Below, piece by piece: positions 13,685-19,434 of a DNA stretch of 19,434 nt; position 1 is the stretch's first letter, and every line of letters begins with the position of its first letter. This DNA comes from Betaproteobacteria bacterium. GTDB lineage: Bacteria; Pseudomonadota; Gammaproteobacteria; Burkholderiales; SG8-41. The position numbers were made by a program, and so were the translations under genes. The stretch lies in the NCBI GenBank assembly GCA_020028375.1, contig JAHZNX010000125.1:1-19434 (forward strand). The letters run 5' to 3'. Below the pieces are notes generated by a model. That model was not told the DNA's origin. It worked only from the letters and a program-made list of their open reading frames with translations, and did not search any database.

Positions 13685-14461
13685 TCAGAACCGGTAGCGC
13701 ACGCCGAAACGCAGTCCGATGCCCTGGAGCCGCGTCGGACTCAGGCCGCCGAGGTCTCCCGACAGCACGTCGTAGCTCAATGCCCAGCTCGGCGAAAGCC
13801 AGTGCTGCCCGGTGAAGGAGAATTGACGCGGATAGGGCATTGCGGGGTCGAAGGCCGTTGCGTAAGTTTCCATCTCCCGTCCCAGCGTGAACCCGAACAG
13901 GGTGAACGCGCTGTGCTGGTAGCCGAACCGCACCTGATAGCCGGGGGCATAGCTTGTCCCCAGCCCGCGGGAAGACGCAAGCCCGAACCCGCTCGCCGGC
14001 GTAGCGTCACCCGGCGCGCCGAGGTCCGCGTCGTACACCCGGTACCTGATACCCACGCTCAGCGCCTTGCGGTCGCTCAGCGCAGTGCGCACCTCGCCCG
14101 CCAGGGCGTACTGGCGCGGCGCCAGCAGGGATTCCGGCGCATAGGCTGCCTCGAACGACGAAGCCCAGCTGCGCGAGAAGCCGTACGCCACACCGCCATA
14201 CGCCTCCGCCGCACCCAGGCCGCCGCGCGTCAGCTCGCGCGAGCCGCCGAACAGGGTGAATTCGGAGGGTTGCCGGCTCGGCCAGGACGGCTTCGCCTCG
14301 CCACCGGACGGAGCGTCCACACCGGGCGCGGTTTGTGGCCTGAGCCCCTGACCGCCGTGCTCGGGGGAGAGCCGGGCCTGGGCAGCACAGGTGAGGGGAA
14401 GCATTGCAGCCGCGACAGCTACAGCGACCGCTTTGAGCGTGAGTCCGAATCGATGATGCAT
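13685..14461 (-). CDS. Predicted outer-membrane beta-barrel protein
   Basis: This 258-residue protein has a signal peptide (HHRFGLTLKAVAVAVAAAML, ending LTCAAQA). A Pro/Gly-rich linker follows, then alternating hydrophobic strands from about residue 65 to the end. The last residues are FGVRYRF; a terminal aromatic Phe is the usual signal for beta-barrel assembly. Strand-like pieces include AYGGVAYGFS, SVGIRYRVYD and GYQVRFGYQHSAFTLFGF. This suggests 8-12 strands. I do not recognise the exact family; it recalls YaiO-like or small porin-like proteins. The ATG at 14461 was chosen because it directly precedes the signal peptide. It stands alone, upstream of the Bug pseudogene. Confidence 0.72.
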   Translation of the reverse strand: MHHRFGLTLKAVAVAVAAAMLPLTCAAQARLSPEHGGQGLRPQTAPGVDAPSGGEAKPSWPSRQPSEFTLFGGSRELTRGGLGAAEAYGGVAYGFSRSWASSFEAAYAPESLLAPRQYALAGEVRTALSDRKALSVGIRYRVYDADLGAPGDATPASGFGLASSRGLGTSYAPGYQVRFGYQHSAFTLFGFTLGREMETYATAFDPAMPYPRQFSFTGQHWLSPSWALSYDVLSGDLGGLSPTRLQGIGLRFGVRYRF

Positions 14462-14695
14462 AGGCGATCCGAATTCGCTTTTCCAGTGCAGGCCGGAGCA
14501 TGCATACACCCCGGGTTGCCGTTGTGGCTAGTTTAATCACTTTATCGGGTCCCGGGCACAACATTGTCGCGTCAGCGCAACAGATCGACGGCGACCCTCC
14601 AACGCTGACTCTGCCCGGCTCCGGCGCCGGGCAACGCATCAGGAGCGGGTACCGGAAGCGTTCTCCGGTTACAGCCGCTTGAATTTTCGGTCGAA

Positions 14696-14724
14696 TTGCT
14701 GCCCGCGTCCAACTGCACTAGAAT
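14696..14724 (+). promoter_or_regulatory. sigma70-type promoter for the 31-residue peptide and PuuD-like operon
   Basis: TTGCTG at 14696-14701 and TAGAAT at 14719-14724 are separated by 17 nt, a good match to the sigma70 consensus. The start codon lies 57 nt after the -10. The rest of the gene-free stretch 14462-14781 shows only one GC hairpin (14613-14632, GCCCGGC/GCCGGGC) without a T-run. Confidence 0.6.
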
Positions 14725-14781
14725 GTCCGGCCGGCTTGTTCGCAATTTCGCGCAACGCACTTCCAGGGGGAGGGACCCACA

Positions 14782-14877
14782 ATGAAATATTTTCTAGACT
14801 CGCTCGGGTGGACGGTGTTCTGGGGCGTGGTCCTCACGCTCATCCTGTACAACGTCGTGAAGTACGCGTTGCAATAG
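14782..14877 (+). CDS. 31-residue single-span membrane peptide
   Basis: The frame encodes a single hydrophobic helix (TVFWGVVLTLILYNVVKYAL, residues 11-30) with a short MKYFLDSLGW start, then a TAG stop. GGGGGAGGGA lies 6-15 nt upstream of the ATG and serves as ribosome site, and a good promoter lies 57 nt before it. The next gene starts 10 nt after its stop, so the two form an operon with a PuuD-like integral membrane protein. By position it could be a small accessory subunit of that protein. I recognise no family. Confidence 0.65.
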   Translation: MKYFLDSLGWTVFWGVVLTLILYNVVKYALQ

Positions 14878-14887
14878 GGGGCCGGCC

Positions 14888-15385
14888 ATGATGGACTTCA
14901 TTCAGCTCGGCATCGGGCGCTGGCTCCACATCGCGGCGGGCGTGATGTGGATCGGCCTGCTCTACTACTTCAATTTCGTGCAGGTGCCGGCGCTGGCGGA
15001 CGCCGGCAAGGACGGCAGCGGGGCGGGCATCACCAAGCACGTCGCGCCGCGCGCCCTCTTCTGGTTCCGCTGGGCGGCGGTGGCGACCTGGCTCCTGGGG
15101 GCGTTGCTGCTCGGCAAGAATTTCTTCAATGCGTTCCTGTTCCTCAACCATGCCTTCTACTCGATCGGCGTTGGCGCGTGGCTCGGCACCATCATGCTCT
15201 TCAACGTGTGGGTGCTGATCTGGCCCAACCAGCAGAAGATCCTGGGCATGGTGCAGGCGACCGACGAGGAGAAGGCAAAAGCGCGGCGTGTCGCGTTCCT
15301 CGCCTCCCGCACCAACACCCTGCTTTCGATCCCGATGCTGTTCTTCATGGCGGCCGCCGGCCACCAGGGCATCTTCTTCGGCTGA
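14888..15385 (+). CDS. PuuD-like (urate hydroxylase N-terminal domain family) integral membrane protein
   Basis: This 165-residue protein has four hydrophobic segments at about 8-27, 57-76, 86-113 and 142-160. It matches, from memory, the membrane domain found at the N-terminus of urate hydroxylase PuuD, as in LHIAAGVMWIGLLYYFNF, HVAPRALFWFRWAA and NVWVLIWPNQQKIL. Stand-alone copies are common in Betaproteobacteria. Several His lie in or near the membrane segments (H14, H47, H88), which could bind haem, but this is inference. No cytochrome c domain is attached and no purine-degradation genes are nearby, so urate should not be assumed as substrate. It ends at a strong terminator. Confidence 0.82.
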   Translation: MMDFIQLGIGRWLHIAAGVMWIGLLYYFNFVQVPALADAGKDGSGAGITKHVAPRALFWFRWAAVATWLLGALLLGKNFFNAFLFLNHAFYSIGVGAWLGTIMLFNVWVLIWPNQQKILGMVQATDEEKAKARRVAFLASRTNTLLSIPMLFFMAAAGHQGIFFG

Positions 15386-15403
15386 TCGGGTCAGGCTTTC
15401 ACG

Positions 15404-15434
15404 AAAACGCCCGGGTTTGCCCGGGCGTTTTTCT
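15404..15434. terminator. Bidirectional intrinsic terminator
   Basis: AAAACGCCCGGG at 15404-15415 pairs perfectly with CCCGGGCGTTTT at 15420-15431 around a 4-nt loop, followed by more T on the plus strand. The A-run on the left gives a U-run on the minus strand. It lies between the convergent PuuD-like gene and DUF192 gene, so it can end both transcripts. Confidence 0.88.
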
Positions 15435-15459
15435 TTGACGTCCGATCATTCATCACGCT

Positions 15460-15939
15460 CTATCGTGCCGGCGGCGCTCGCTCCAGCCCCTCGATCCTGG
15501 CGCCCGGCTTGATGCCGCGCTTCGCGAACCAGCCCTGGTTCATTTCCAGCGCGTAGCGCGCGGGTTTCGCGGCGGGGTGCGTGTCTTGTGTGTGCGGCTT
15601 CATGTCTTCGATGTTGATGATCACGCCGCGCTCGTCGAGGAACGCCACCGACAGCGGAATGTAGGTGTTCATCATCCACATCGCGTGCTGTGCGGCATCC
15701 CGGAACACGAACAGCATGCCGCGGTTCTCCGGCAGGATCCTGCGGTGCATGAGGCCCTGCGCGCGGGTCCCGTCGGTGGCCGCGACCTCCGCCGTCAGCC
15801 GGTGGCCGTTCACGACGAGCGGGATTTCCGGCATCCCCGAGCTGGCGGCGCACGCGCCCAGCGCGAGCGCTAGCCCCGCCAGGACCTGCGGGGCGCGGGA
15901 GGCGACCCCGAGACTCAGAGTTTTCTGCTCACCGCTCAT
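15460..15939 (-). CDS. DUF192 domain secreted protein
   Basis: This 159-residue protein has an N-terminal hydrophobic export signal (VLAGLALALGACAA) and then the DUF192 fold: GLMHRRILPENRGMLFVF, then MWMMNTYIPLSVAFLD, then IINIEDMKP and a final YALEMNQGWFAKRGIKPG. The family is small and extracytoplasmic, of unknown function. The signal contains a Cys (GACAA) that could be a degenerate lipobox. The first residues MSGEQK, including the ATG, are encoded by a heptamer repeat run, and there is no standard ribosome site. It is the last gene of the coaBC-dut-cbiX operon, 10 nt after cbiX. Confidence 0.88.
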   Translation of the reverse strand: MSGEQKTLSLGVASRAPQVLAGLALALGACAASSGMPEIPLVVNGHRLTAEVAATDGTRAQGLMHRRILPENRGMLFVFRDAAQHAMWMMNTYIPLSVAFLDERGVIINIEDMKPHTQDTHPAAKPARYALEMNQGWFAKRGIKPGARIEGLERAPPAR

Positions 15940-15961
15940 CGCTCACCACTTACTGCTTGGC
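15927..15961. repeat. Heptamer run joining the end of cbiX to the start of the DUF192 gene
   Basis: Five units read GCTCACC, GCTCATC, GCTCACC, ACTTACT and GCTTGGC. On the minus strand the fourth unit carries the cbiX stop (TAA at 15950-15952) and the second carries the DUF192 ATG (15937-15939). The gene boundary is therefore made of the repeat itself. Confidence 0.7.
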
Positions 15962-16336
15962 CACGCGCGGCGCGCTGCTCACCAGCCACTCTGAGATCGC
16001 CTCCAGCAGCTCGGTGACCTCGCCGATCGCCGGCAGCACCGTGATCTCCGCCGCTGCGTGCCGGGTGCTCAGCTCCTTCAGCAGCCGCGGCAGGTCCTTC
16101 TTCAGGTGCCCGCCCTGCGCCAGGAAGAGCGGTGCGACGGTGATCCGGGTGTGGCCGTCCTTGACCAGGCGCGCCACGCAGTCGCCGAGCGCGGGTTGCA
16201 TCAGCTCGAGGAACGCGATCTCCACGGTGAGATCGGGGCGGCGCGCCGCGACCGCCTGCCGGATCGCGCGGAATGGCTCGCTCCATTGCGCGTCGCGCGC
16301 GCCGTGCGCGAAGAGGATAAGCGCTGACTTCGTCAT
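15950..16336 (-). CDS. cbiX: Sirohydrochlorin chelatase, CbiX/SirB family
   Basis: This 128-residue single-domain chelatase inserts Co2+ or Fe2+ (or, in some relatives, Ni2+) into sirohydrochlorin for cobalamin, sirohaem or related cofactors. The metal-site His is in LILFAHGARD (H11), and a second conserved site is AQGGHLKKDLP. The length fits the short CbiX type rather than the two-domain CbiK. No cobalamin operon is adjacent. It shares an ATGA overlap with dut (16333-16336), so translation is coupled. The last residues RVAKQ and the stop lie in a heptamer run. Which metal it uses cannot be judged. Confidence 0.88.
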   Translation of the reverse strand: MTKSALILFAHGARDAQWSEPFRAIRQAVAARRPDLTVEIAFLELMQPALGDCVARLVKDGHTRITVAPLFLAQGGHLKKDLPRLLKELSTRHAAAEITVLPAIGEVTELLEAISEWLVSSAPRVAKQ

Positions 16337-16782
16337 CCTTTGCCCGTGCTTCCAAAGCCGCCGGCGCCGCGGCGGCTCGTGTCGAAGTCGTCCACCACGT
16401 TGAAGCCGACGTGGATCACGGGCACCACCACCAGCTGGGCCAGGCGTTCCATGGGATGGATCGTGAACGGGGCGCCCCCGCGATTCCAGGTGGACACGAA
16501 GATCTGGCCCTGATAGTCGGAGTCGATCAGGCCGACGAGATTTCCCAGGACGATGCCGTGCTTGTGGCCGAGGCCCGAGCGGGGCAGGATCACCGCCGCC
16601 AGGCCGGGGTCGGCGAGGTGTATGGCGATGCCCGAGGGGATCAGCTCGGTCTGGCCGGGCGCCAGCGCGAGCGGCGCGCCGATGCAGGCGCGCAGGTCGA
16701 GCCCCGCCGAACCCGGCGTCGCGTATCCCGGCAGCTGTCCGCGCAGGCGCTCATCCAGAATCCTGACGTTGATTGTTTTCAT
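16333..16782 (-). CDS. dut: Deoxyuridine 5'-triphosphate nucleotidohydrolase (dUTPase)
   Basis: This 149-residue homotrimeric dUTPase cleaves dUTP to dUMP and diphosphate, which keeps uracil out of DNA. All five motifs appear in order: GSAGLDLRA, PRSGLGHKHG, GNLVGLIDSDYQGQI, MERLAQLV and the flexible C-terminal RGAGGFGSTG. The length equals that of typical bacterial enzymes. The ATG at 16782 was chosen because it directly precedes KTINVRILDERL; a frame extending to 16839 adds unrelated residues. The gene follows coaBC by 60 nt, an arrangement well known from proteobacteria, and overlaps cbiX by 4 nt. Confidence 0.95.
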   Translation of the reverse strand: MKTINVRILDERLRGQLPGYATPGSAGLDLRACIGAPLALAPGQTELIPSGIAIHLADPGLAAVILPRSGLGHKHGIVLGNLVGLIDSDYQGQIFVSTWNRGGAPFTIHPMERLAQLVVVPVIHVGFNVVDDFDTSRRGAGGFGSTGKG

Positions 16783-16833
16783 GGACGCATGCGTCGCCTG
16801 CGGTGACCGGCTAATGCGTGACGGTCGTGTTCC

Positions 16834-16861
16834 GCTCACTGCTTACCGCTTACTGCTTGCT
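16834..16861. repeat. Heptamer run at the end of coaBC
   Basis: Four units read GCTCACT, GCTTACC, GCTTACT and GCTTGCT. On the minus strand they encode the last residues of CoaBC (SSKR) and its TAA stop at 16843-16845. The period is exact. Confidence 0.7.
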
Positions 16862-18045
16862 TCTTTGAAGAGTTTCGCGATATGGGCGACGAGCTGCCGC
16901 GCCACGACTTGCTTCGATGCCCGGGGGAGCTTGTGCGCGCCCGCGTCGTCGAACAGGGTCAGTTCATTGTCATCCGCGCCGATCGCCTGCTGAGCGAGGT
17001 TCGCCGCGAGCAACGGCACCTTCTTCGCGCGGCGCTTGGCTTCGGCATGCTTTCGCAGGTTCTCCGTTTCCGCCGCGAAGCCGACGCAGAACGGCGGCCG
17101 CGGCCGGGCCGCGACCCACGCCAGGATGTCCGGGTTGGGAAGTAGATCGAGCCGGAGCCTGCGAGCGCTCCTCTTGATCTTCTGGCGCTGCGGGCTGGCG
17201 ACGTGGTAGTCCGAGACCGCGGCGACGCTGACGAAGATGTCGGCGTCCGCCACGCGCTTTTTCACCGCCTCGAACATGTCGCGCGCGGAAACGACGTCCA
17301 CGCGTTGCGCCCCGGCGGGCGCGGCGAGGCTGGTCGGCCCCGAGATCAGCGTCACCCGGGCCCCGGCCTCGAGCGCTGCGCGCGCGACCGCATAGCCCAT
17401 CTTGCCGGAGCTGCGGTTGGTGATGCCGCGCACCGCATCGATGGTCTCGAACGTCGGGCCGGCGGTGATCAGCACGCGCGCCCCGCGCAAGGACTTCGGC
17501 GCGAGGAAGGCCGTCACCGCCTCGGCGATGTCGCGCGCCTCGAGCATGCGGCCCATGCCGACCTCGCCGCACGCCTGGTCGCCGCTCGCGGGCCCGAGGA
17601 TCGCGACGCCGTCGCGCAGCAGGCGCTCGATATTGCGGCGCGTCGCCGGGTTGTCCCACATCTGGCGGTTCATCGCCGGCGCCACGATCAGGGGGCATTC
17701 GCGCGCGAGGCACAGCGTCGAGAGCAGGTCATCCGCCAGGCCCTGCGCGAGCTTGGCAATGAAATCGGCGGTGGCAGGCGCCACCACGATCGCGTCCTTG
17801 CCGCGCGAGAGCTCGATGTGGGCCATGTTGTCGGCAGCGCGCGCGTCCCACAGGTCGGTGTAAACCGGCTTGCCCGAGAGCGCCTGGAAGGTGGCGGGCG
17901 CGACGAGTCCGCGGGCGGCCTCGGTCATCACCACCTGCACCTCGATGCCGTTGCGCGCAAGCTCGCGCGTGAGCTCGGCTGCCTTGTAGGCGGCGATGCC
18001 GCCGGTGACGCCGAGAACGACCGATTTGCGCGAGGTTTCAGCCAT
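16843..18045 (-). CDS. coaBC: Bifunctional phosphopantothenoylcysteine decarboxylase / phosphopantothenate-cysteine ligase
   Basis: This 400-residue protein makes 4'-phosphopantetheine for coenzyme A. The N-terminal CoaC flavoprotein decarboxylase has GVTGGIAAYKAAEL, the active-site His76 (MAHIELS), PAMN at 123-126 and the catalytic Cys159 (GDQACGEVGMGRM). The C-terminal CoaB ligase follows from about 190 with ITAGPTFETIDAVRGITN, SSGKMGYAVA and the KIKR lysine. The ATG at 18045 is preferred over a TTG at 18063. The gene is divergent from radC, with 139 nt between the starts. It leads the coaBC-dut-cbiX-DUF192 operon. The C-terminal residues and stop are encoded by a heptamer run. Confidence 0.95.
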   Translation of the reverse strand: MAETSRKSVVLGVTGGIAAYKAAELTRELARNGIEVQVVMTEAARGLVAPATFQALSGKPVYTDLWDARAADNMAHIELSRGKDAIVVAPATADFIAKLAQGLADDLLSTLCLARECPLIVAPAMNRQMWDNPATRRNIERLLRDGVAILGPASGDQACGEVGMGRMLEARDIAEAVTAFLAPKSLRGARVLITAGPTFETIDAVRGITNRSSGKMGYAVARAALEAGARVTLISGPTSLAAPAGAQRVDVVSARDMFEAVKKRVADADIFVSVAAVSDYHVASPQRQKIKRSARRLRLDLLPNPDILAWVAARPRPPFCVGFAAETENLRKHAEAKRRAKKVPLLAANLAQQAIGADDNELTLFDDAGAHKLPRASKQVVARQLVAHIAKLFKEASSKR

Positions 18046-18088
18046 GTAGCGCTTCAACTTCAAGTGGTGGGAAAGAGTGTAAACCAGC

Positions 18089-18116
18089 GCTCAGCGGTCA
18101 GCAATCAGCTGTCAGC
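18089..18116. repeat. Heptamer run in the coaBC-radC spacer, type NNTCAGC
   Basis: Four units read GCTCAGC, GGTCAGC, AATCAGC and TGTCAGC, five of seven bases constant. It lies between the divergent coaBC and radC starts, so it cannot be a terminator for either gene. Confidence 0.7.
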
Positions 18117-18159
18117 CCGAGTAAACCGCTGCGCATGCCATCGCGTTAAGTTTGCAATT

Positions 18160-18187
18160 GCCGATCGCTGAAAGTTGAAAGCCGATG
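18160..18187. repeat. Heptamer run ending in the radC start codon
   Basis: Four units read GCCGATC, GCTGAAA, GTTGAAA and GCCGATG, the last holding the radC ATG. The units are more degenerate than in the other runs, but the 7-nt step holds. They sit where the ribosome site should be. Confidence 0.5.
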
Positions 18188-18859
18188 GCTATTACCGACT
18201 GGCCGCCCGACGACCGGCCGCGCGAGAAACTCCTCCACCGGGGCGCGGAAGCGCTGTCCGATGCCGAACTGGTGGCCATCTTCCTGCGCACCGGGGTCAG
18301 GGGCAAGAGCGCCGTTGACGTCGCGCGGGAGGCGCTGACGCGCTTCGGCTCGCTGTCGGGGCTGTTCGCGGCCGGAGTGGATGCGGTTACCGCGGTGTCC
18401 GGCCTCGGCGCGGCGAAATACGTGCAGCTGCAAGCGGTGCTGGAGATGGCGCGGCGCACCCTGCGCGAGAAGCTCGACCGCGGCTCGGCGCTGGGCTCAC
18501 CGCAGGCGGTGCGCGACTTCCTTCGGCTCAAGCTCCAGGACCGGCCGCACGAGGTCTTCGTCGGGGTGTTCCTCGACGCGCAGAACCGGGTGTTGGCGGT
18601 GGAGGAGCTCTTCCGCGGCACGCTGACCCAGACCAGCGTCTACCCGCGCGAGGTGGTGAAGCGCGCGCTTCACCACAACGCCGCAGCCCTCATCTTTGCG
18701 CACAATCACCCCTCGGGCATCGCTGAGCCCAGCCGCTCCGACGAAGCGTTGACCGGCGCGCTCAAGCAGGCGCTAGCGCTGGTCGATGTCAAGGTGCTCG
18801 ACCACTTCGTCATCGGCGCGGGGGCCGCGATGTCGTTTGCCGAGCGCGGGCTGCTTTGA
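18185..18859 (+). CDS. radC: RadC family JAB/MPN domain protein
   Basis: This 224-residue protein is full length. An N-terminal helix-hairpin-helix region (LSDAELVAIFLRTG and then VSGLGAAKYVQL, residues 24-95) precedes the JAMM metalloprotease-like domain. The metal motif is HNHPSG at 173-178 with Asp186 in PSRSDEA. The fold suggests a Zn2+-dependent peptidase or DNA-linked function, but the role of RadC is unsettled and the name does not prove DNA repair. The gene order radC-rpmB-rpmG next to coaBC is a known proteobacterial arrangement. A heptamer run occupies the ribosome-site position, so translation may be weak. Confidence 0.93.
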   Translation: MAITDWPPDDRPREKLLHRGAEALSDAELVAIFLRTGVRGKSAVDVAREALTRFGSLSGLFAAGVDAVTAVSGLGAAKYVQLQAVLEMARRTLREKLDRGSALGSPQAVRDFLRLKLQDRPHEVFVGVFLDAQNRVLAVEELFRGTLTQTSVYPREVVKRALHHNAAALIFAHNHPSGIAEPSRSDEALTGALKQALALVDVKVLDHFVIGAGAAMSFAERGLL

Positions 18860-18869
18860 GACGATACGC

Positions 18870-18897
18870 GGCAAGTCGCAAGCGGTGAGCGCACAAA
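18870..18897. repeat. Degenerate heptamer run after radC
   Basis: Four units read GGCAAGT, CGCAAGC, GGTGAGC and GCACAAA. It is the weakest of the runs and lies just after the radC stop and before the rpmB promoter. Confidence 0.35.
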
Positions 18898-18921
18898 GCG
18901 CCCGGTCCTACCGATCACGGC

Positions 18922-18950
18922 TTGAGGCTGCGGCGAAATGCCTGTAGAAT
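18922..18950 (+). promoter_or_regulatory. sigma70-type promoter of rpmB-rpmG
   Basis: TTGAGG at 18922-18927 and TAGAAT at 18945-18950 are separated by exactly 17 nt, 31 nt before the rpmB ATG. This is a strong match and fits the need for separate, high expression of ribosomal genes. Confidence 0.75.
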
Positions 18951-18981
18951 CCGCCGCTTTCGAGATCCCCGGAGCCTTTCC

Positions 18982-19218
18982 ATGTCACGCATTTGCCAGG
19001 TCACCGGCAAGAAGCCGATGCTGGGGCACAACGTGTCCCACGCCAACAACAAGACGCGGCGGCGGTTTCTGCCGAACCTGCAATATCGCCGTTTCTGGGT
19101 CGAGGCCGAGAACCGCTGGGTGAGCTTGCGCGTGTCCCAGGCGGGTCTGCGCACCATCGACCGCAAGGGAATCGAGACCGTGCTCGCGGAAATTCGCGCG
19201 CGCGGCGAGGAAATCTGA
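18982..19218 (+). CDS. rpmB: 50S ribosomal protein L28
   Basis: This 78-residue protein is the large-subunit protein L28, identified by MSRICQVTGKKPMLGHNVSH, then NNKTRRRFLPNLQYRRFWV and LRVSQAGLRTIDRKGIE. The length is standard for Betaproteobacteria. No zinc-binding Cys pairs are present; only one Cys occurs (C5). The ATG at 18982 has GGAG 8 nt upstream. A longer frame to 18922 runs through the promoter and is rejected. It is followed by rpmG after 10 nt, as usual. Confidence 0.96.
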   Translation: MSRICQVTGKKPMLGHNVSHANNKTRRRFLPNLQYRRFWVEAENRWVSLRVSQAGLRTIDRKGIETVLAEIRARGEEI

Positions 19219-19228
19219 GGAGCCCGTC

Positions 19229-19351
19229 ATGCGCGAGAAGATCAAGCTCGAATCTACCGCCGGCACCGGCCATTTCTACACCACCACCAAGAACAAGCGC
19301 ACGACCCCGGACAAGATGGAAATCAAGAAGTACGATCCGGTGGCGCGCTAG
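19229..19351 (+). pseudogene. rpmG: 50S ribosomal protein L33 gene with premature amber codon
   Basis: The frame encodes MREKIKLESTAGTGHFYTTT and on to KKYDPVAR, a near-perfect zinc-free L33, and then stops at TAG (19349-19351) at codon 41. Reading past it gives HVVYKETKIK, the normal L33 C-terminus, so a Lys codon (AAG) has become TAG. The usual stop after KETKIK is also lost: the next codon is TAC and the frame stays open to the window end. The gene is otherwise intact with AGGAG upstream. A 40-residue product would lack the last strand region. L33 is dispensable in E. coli. Sequence error is possible because two changes are needed. Confidence 0.85.
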
Positions 19352-19434
19352 CACGTCGTCTACAAGGAGACGAAAATCAAGTACCACGGGCGCCGGCGAA
19401 GGCCGTTCGAGCGGACGCGCGCGCGCCGCTCAAC

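Noticed and set aside
13679..14536. 285-codon open frame on the plus strand
   Set aside because: It is antisense to the beta-barrel protein gene, which has a signal peptide and terminal Phe; the shadow is Arg-rich and featureless.
14613..14632. GC-rich hairpin as a terminator of an upstream gene
   Set aside because: No T-run follows and no plus-strand gene lies upstream that would need it.

Overview
The window is a GC-rich stretch of bacterial chromosome with dense genes on both strands. The content points to a betaproteobacterium, probably an uncultivated member of Burkholderiales or Nitrosomonadales. The evidence is the coaBC-dut neighbourhood beside radC-rpmB-rpmG, the sequence of L28 and L33, two tripartite-tricarboxylate (Bug/TctC) receptors with no membrane partners, a PA0069-type radical SAM gene and a PuuD-like membrane protein. 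No rRNA or tRNA gene was seen.

Layout. 1-2384 (+): the tail of an unknown gene, a minus-strand remnant of a probable hydrolase, then a compact operon of a CDGSH iron-sulfur protein, an FNR-like flavin reductase, a small Cys-containing protein and a patatin lipase. 2404-3951 (-): a Tat-exported PhoD-type phosphatase. 4058-8167 (+): a small conserved protein, then DUF2520 Rossmann protein, PPK2 polyphosphate kinase, a radical SAM gene broken by an internal out-of-frame deletion, and a histone-deacetylase-like deacetylase. 8197-9558 (-): a Bug receptor and a small membrane protein. 9604-10466: what looks like a fossil integron. It has a truncated intI on the plus strand, an AT-rich attI-like spacer with four hexamers at exact 12-nt spacing, and one VOC cassette closed by a 94-nt attC on the minus strand. 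10620-11796 (+): a PsiF-repeat protein and a secreted protein-L-isoaspartate methyltransferase, separated by a strong terminator. 11889-14461 (-): a lipoprotein, a rearranged Bug-receptor pseudogene and a beta-barrel outer-membrane protein. 14782-15385 (+): a 31-residue membrane peptide and a PuuD-like membrane protein. 15460-18045 (-): coaBC, dut, cbiX and a DUF192 protein. 18185-19434 (+): radC, rpmB and rpmG, the last carrying an in-frame amber codon.

Two themes are not explained by the gene list. First, many gene borders carry runs of imperfect heptamers. Each run has a different heptamer but a strict 7-nt period, and several of them supply the stop or start codons of the flanking genes. 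Second, several genes (radical SAM, Bug receptor, intI, rpmG) are broken by internal deletions or point changes, which means either real decay or assembly error in this region.
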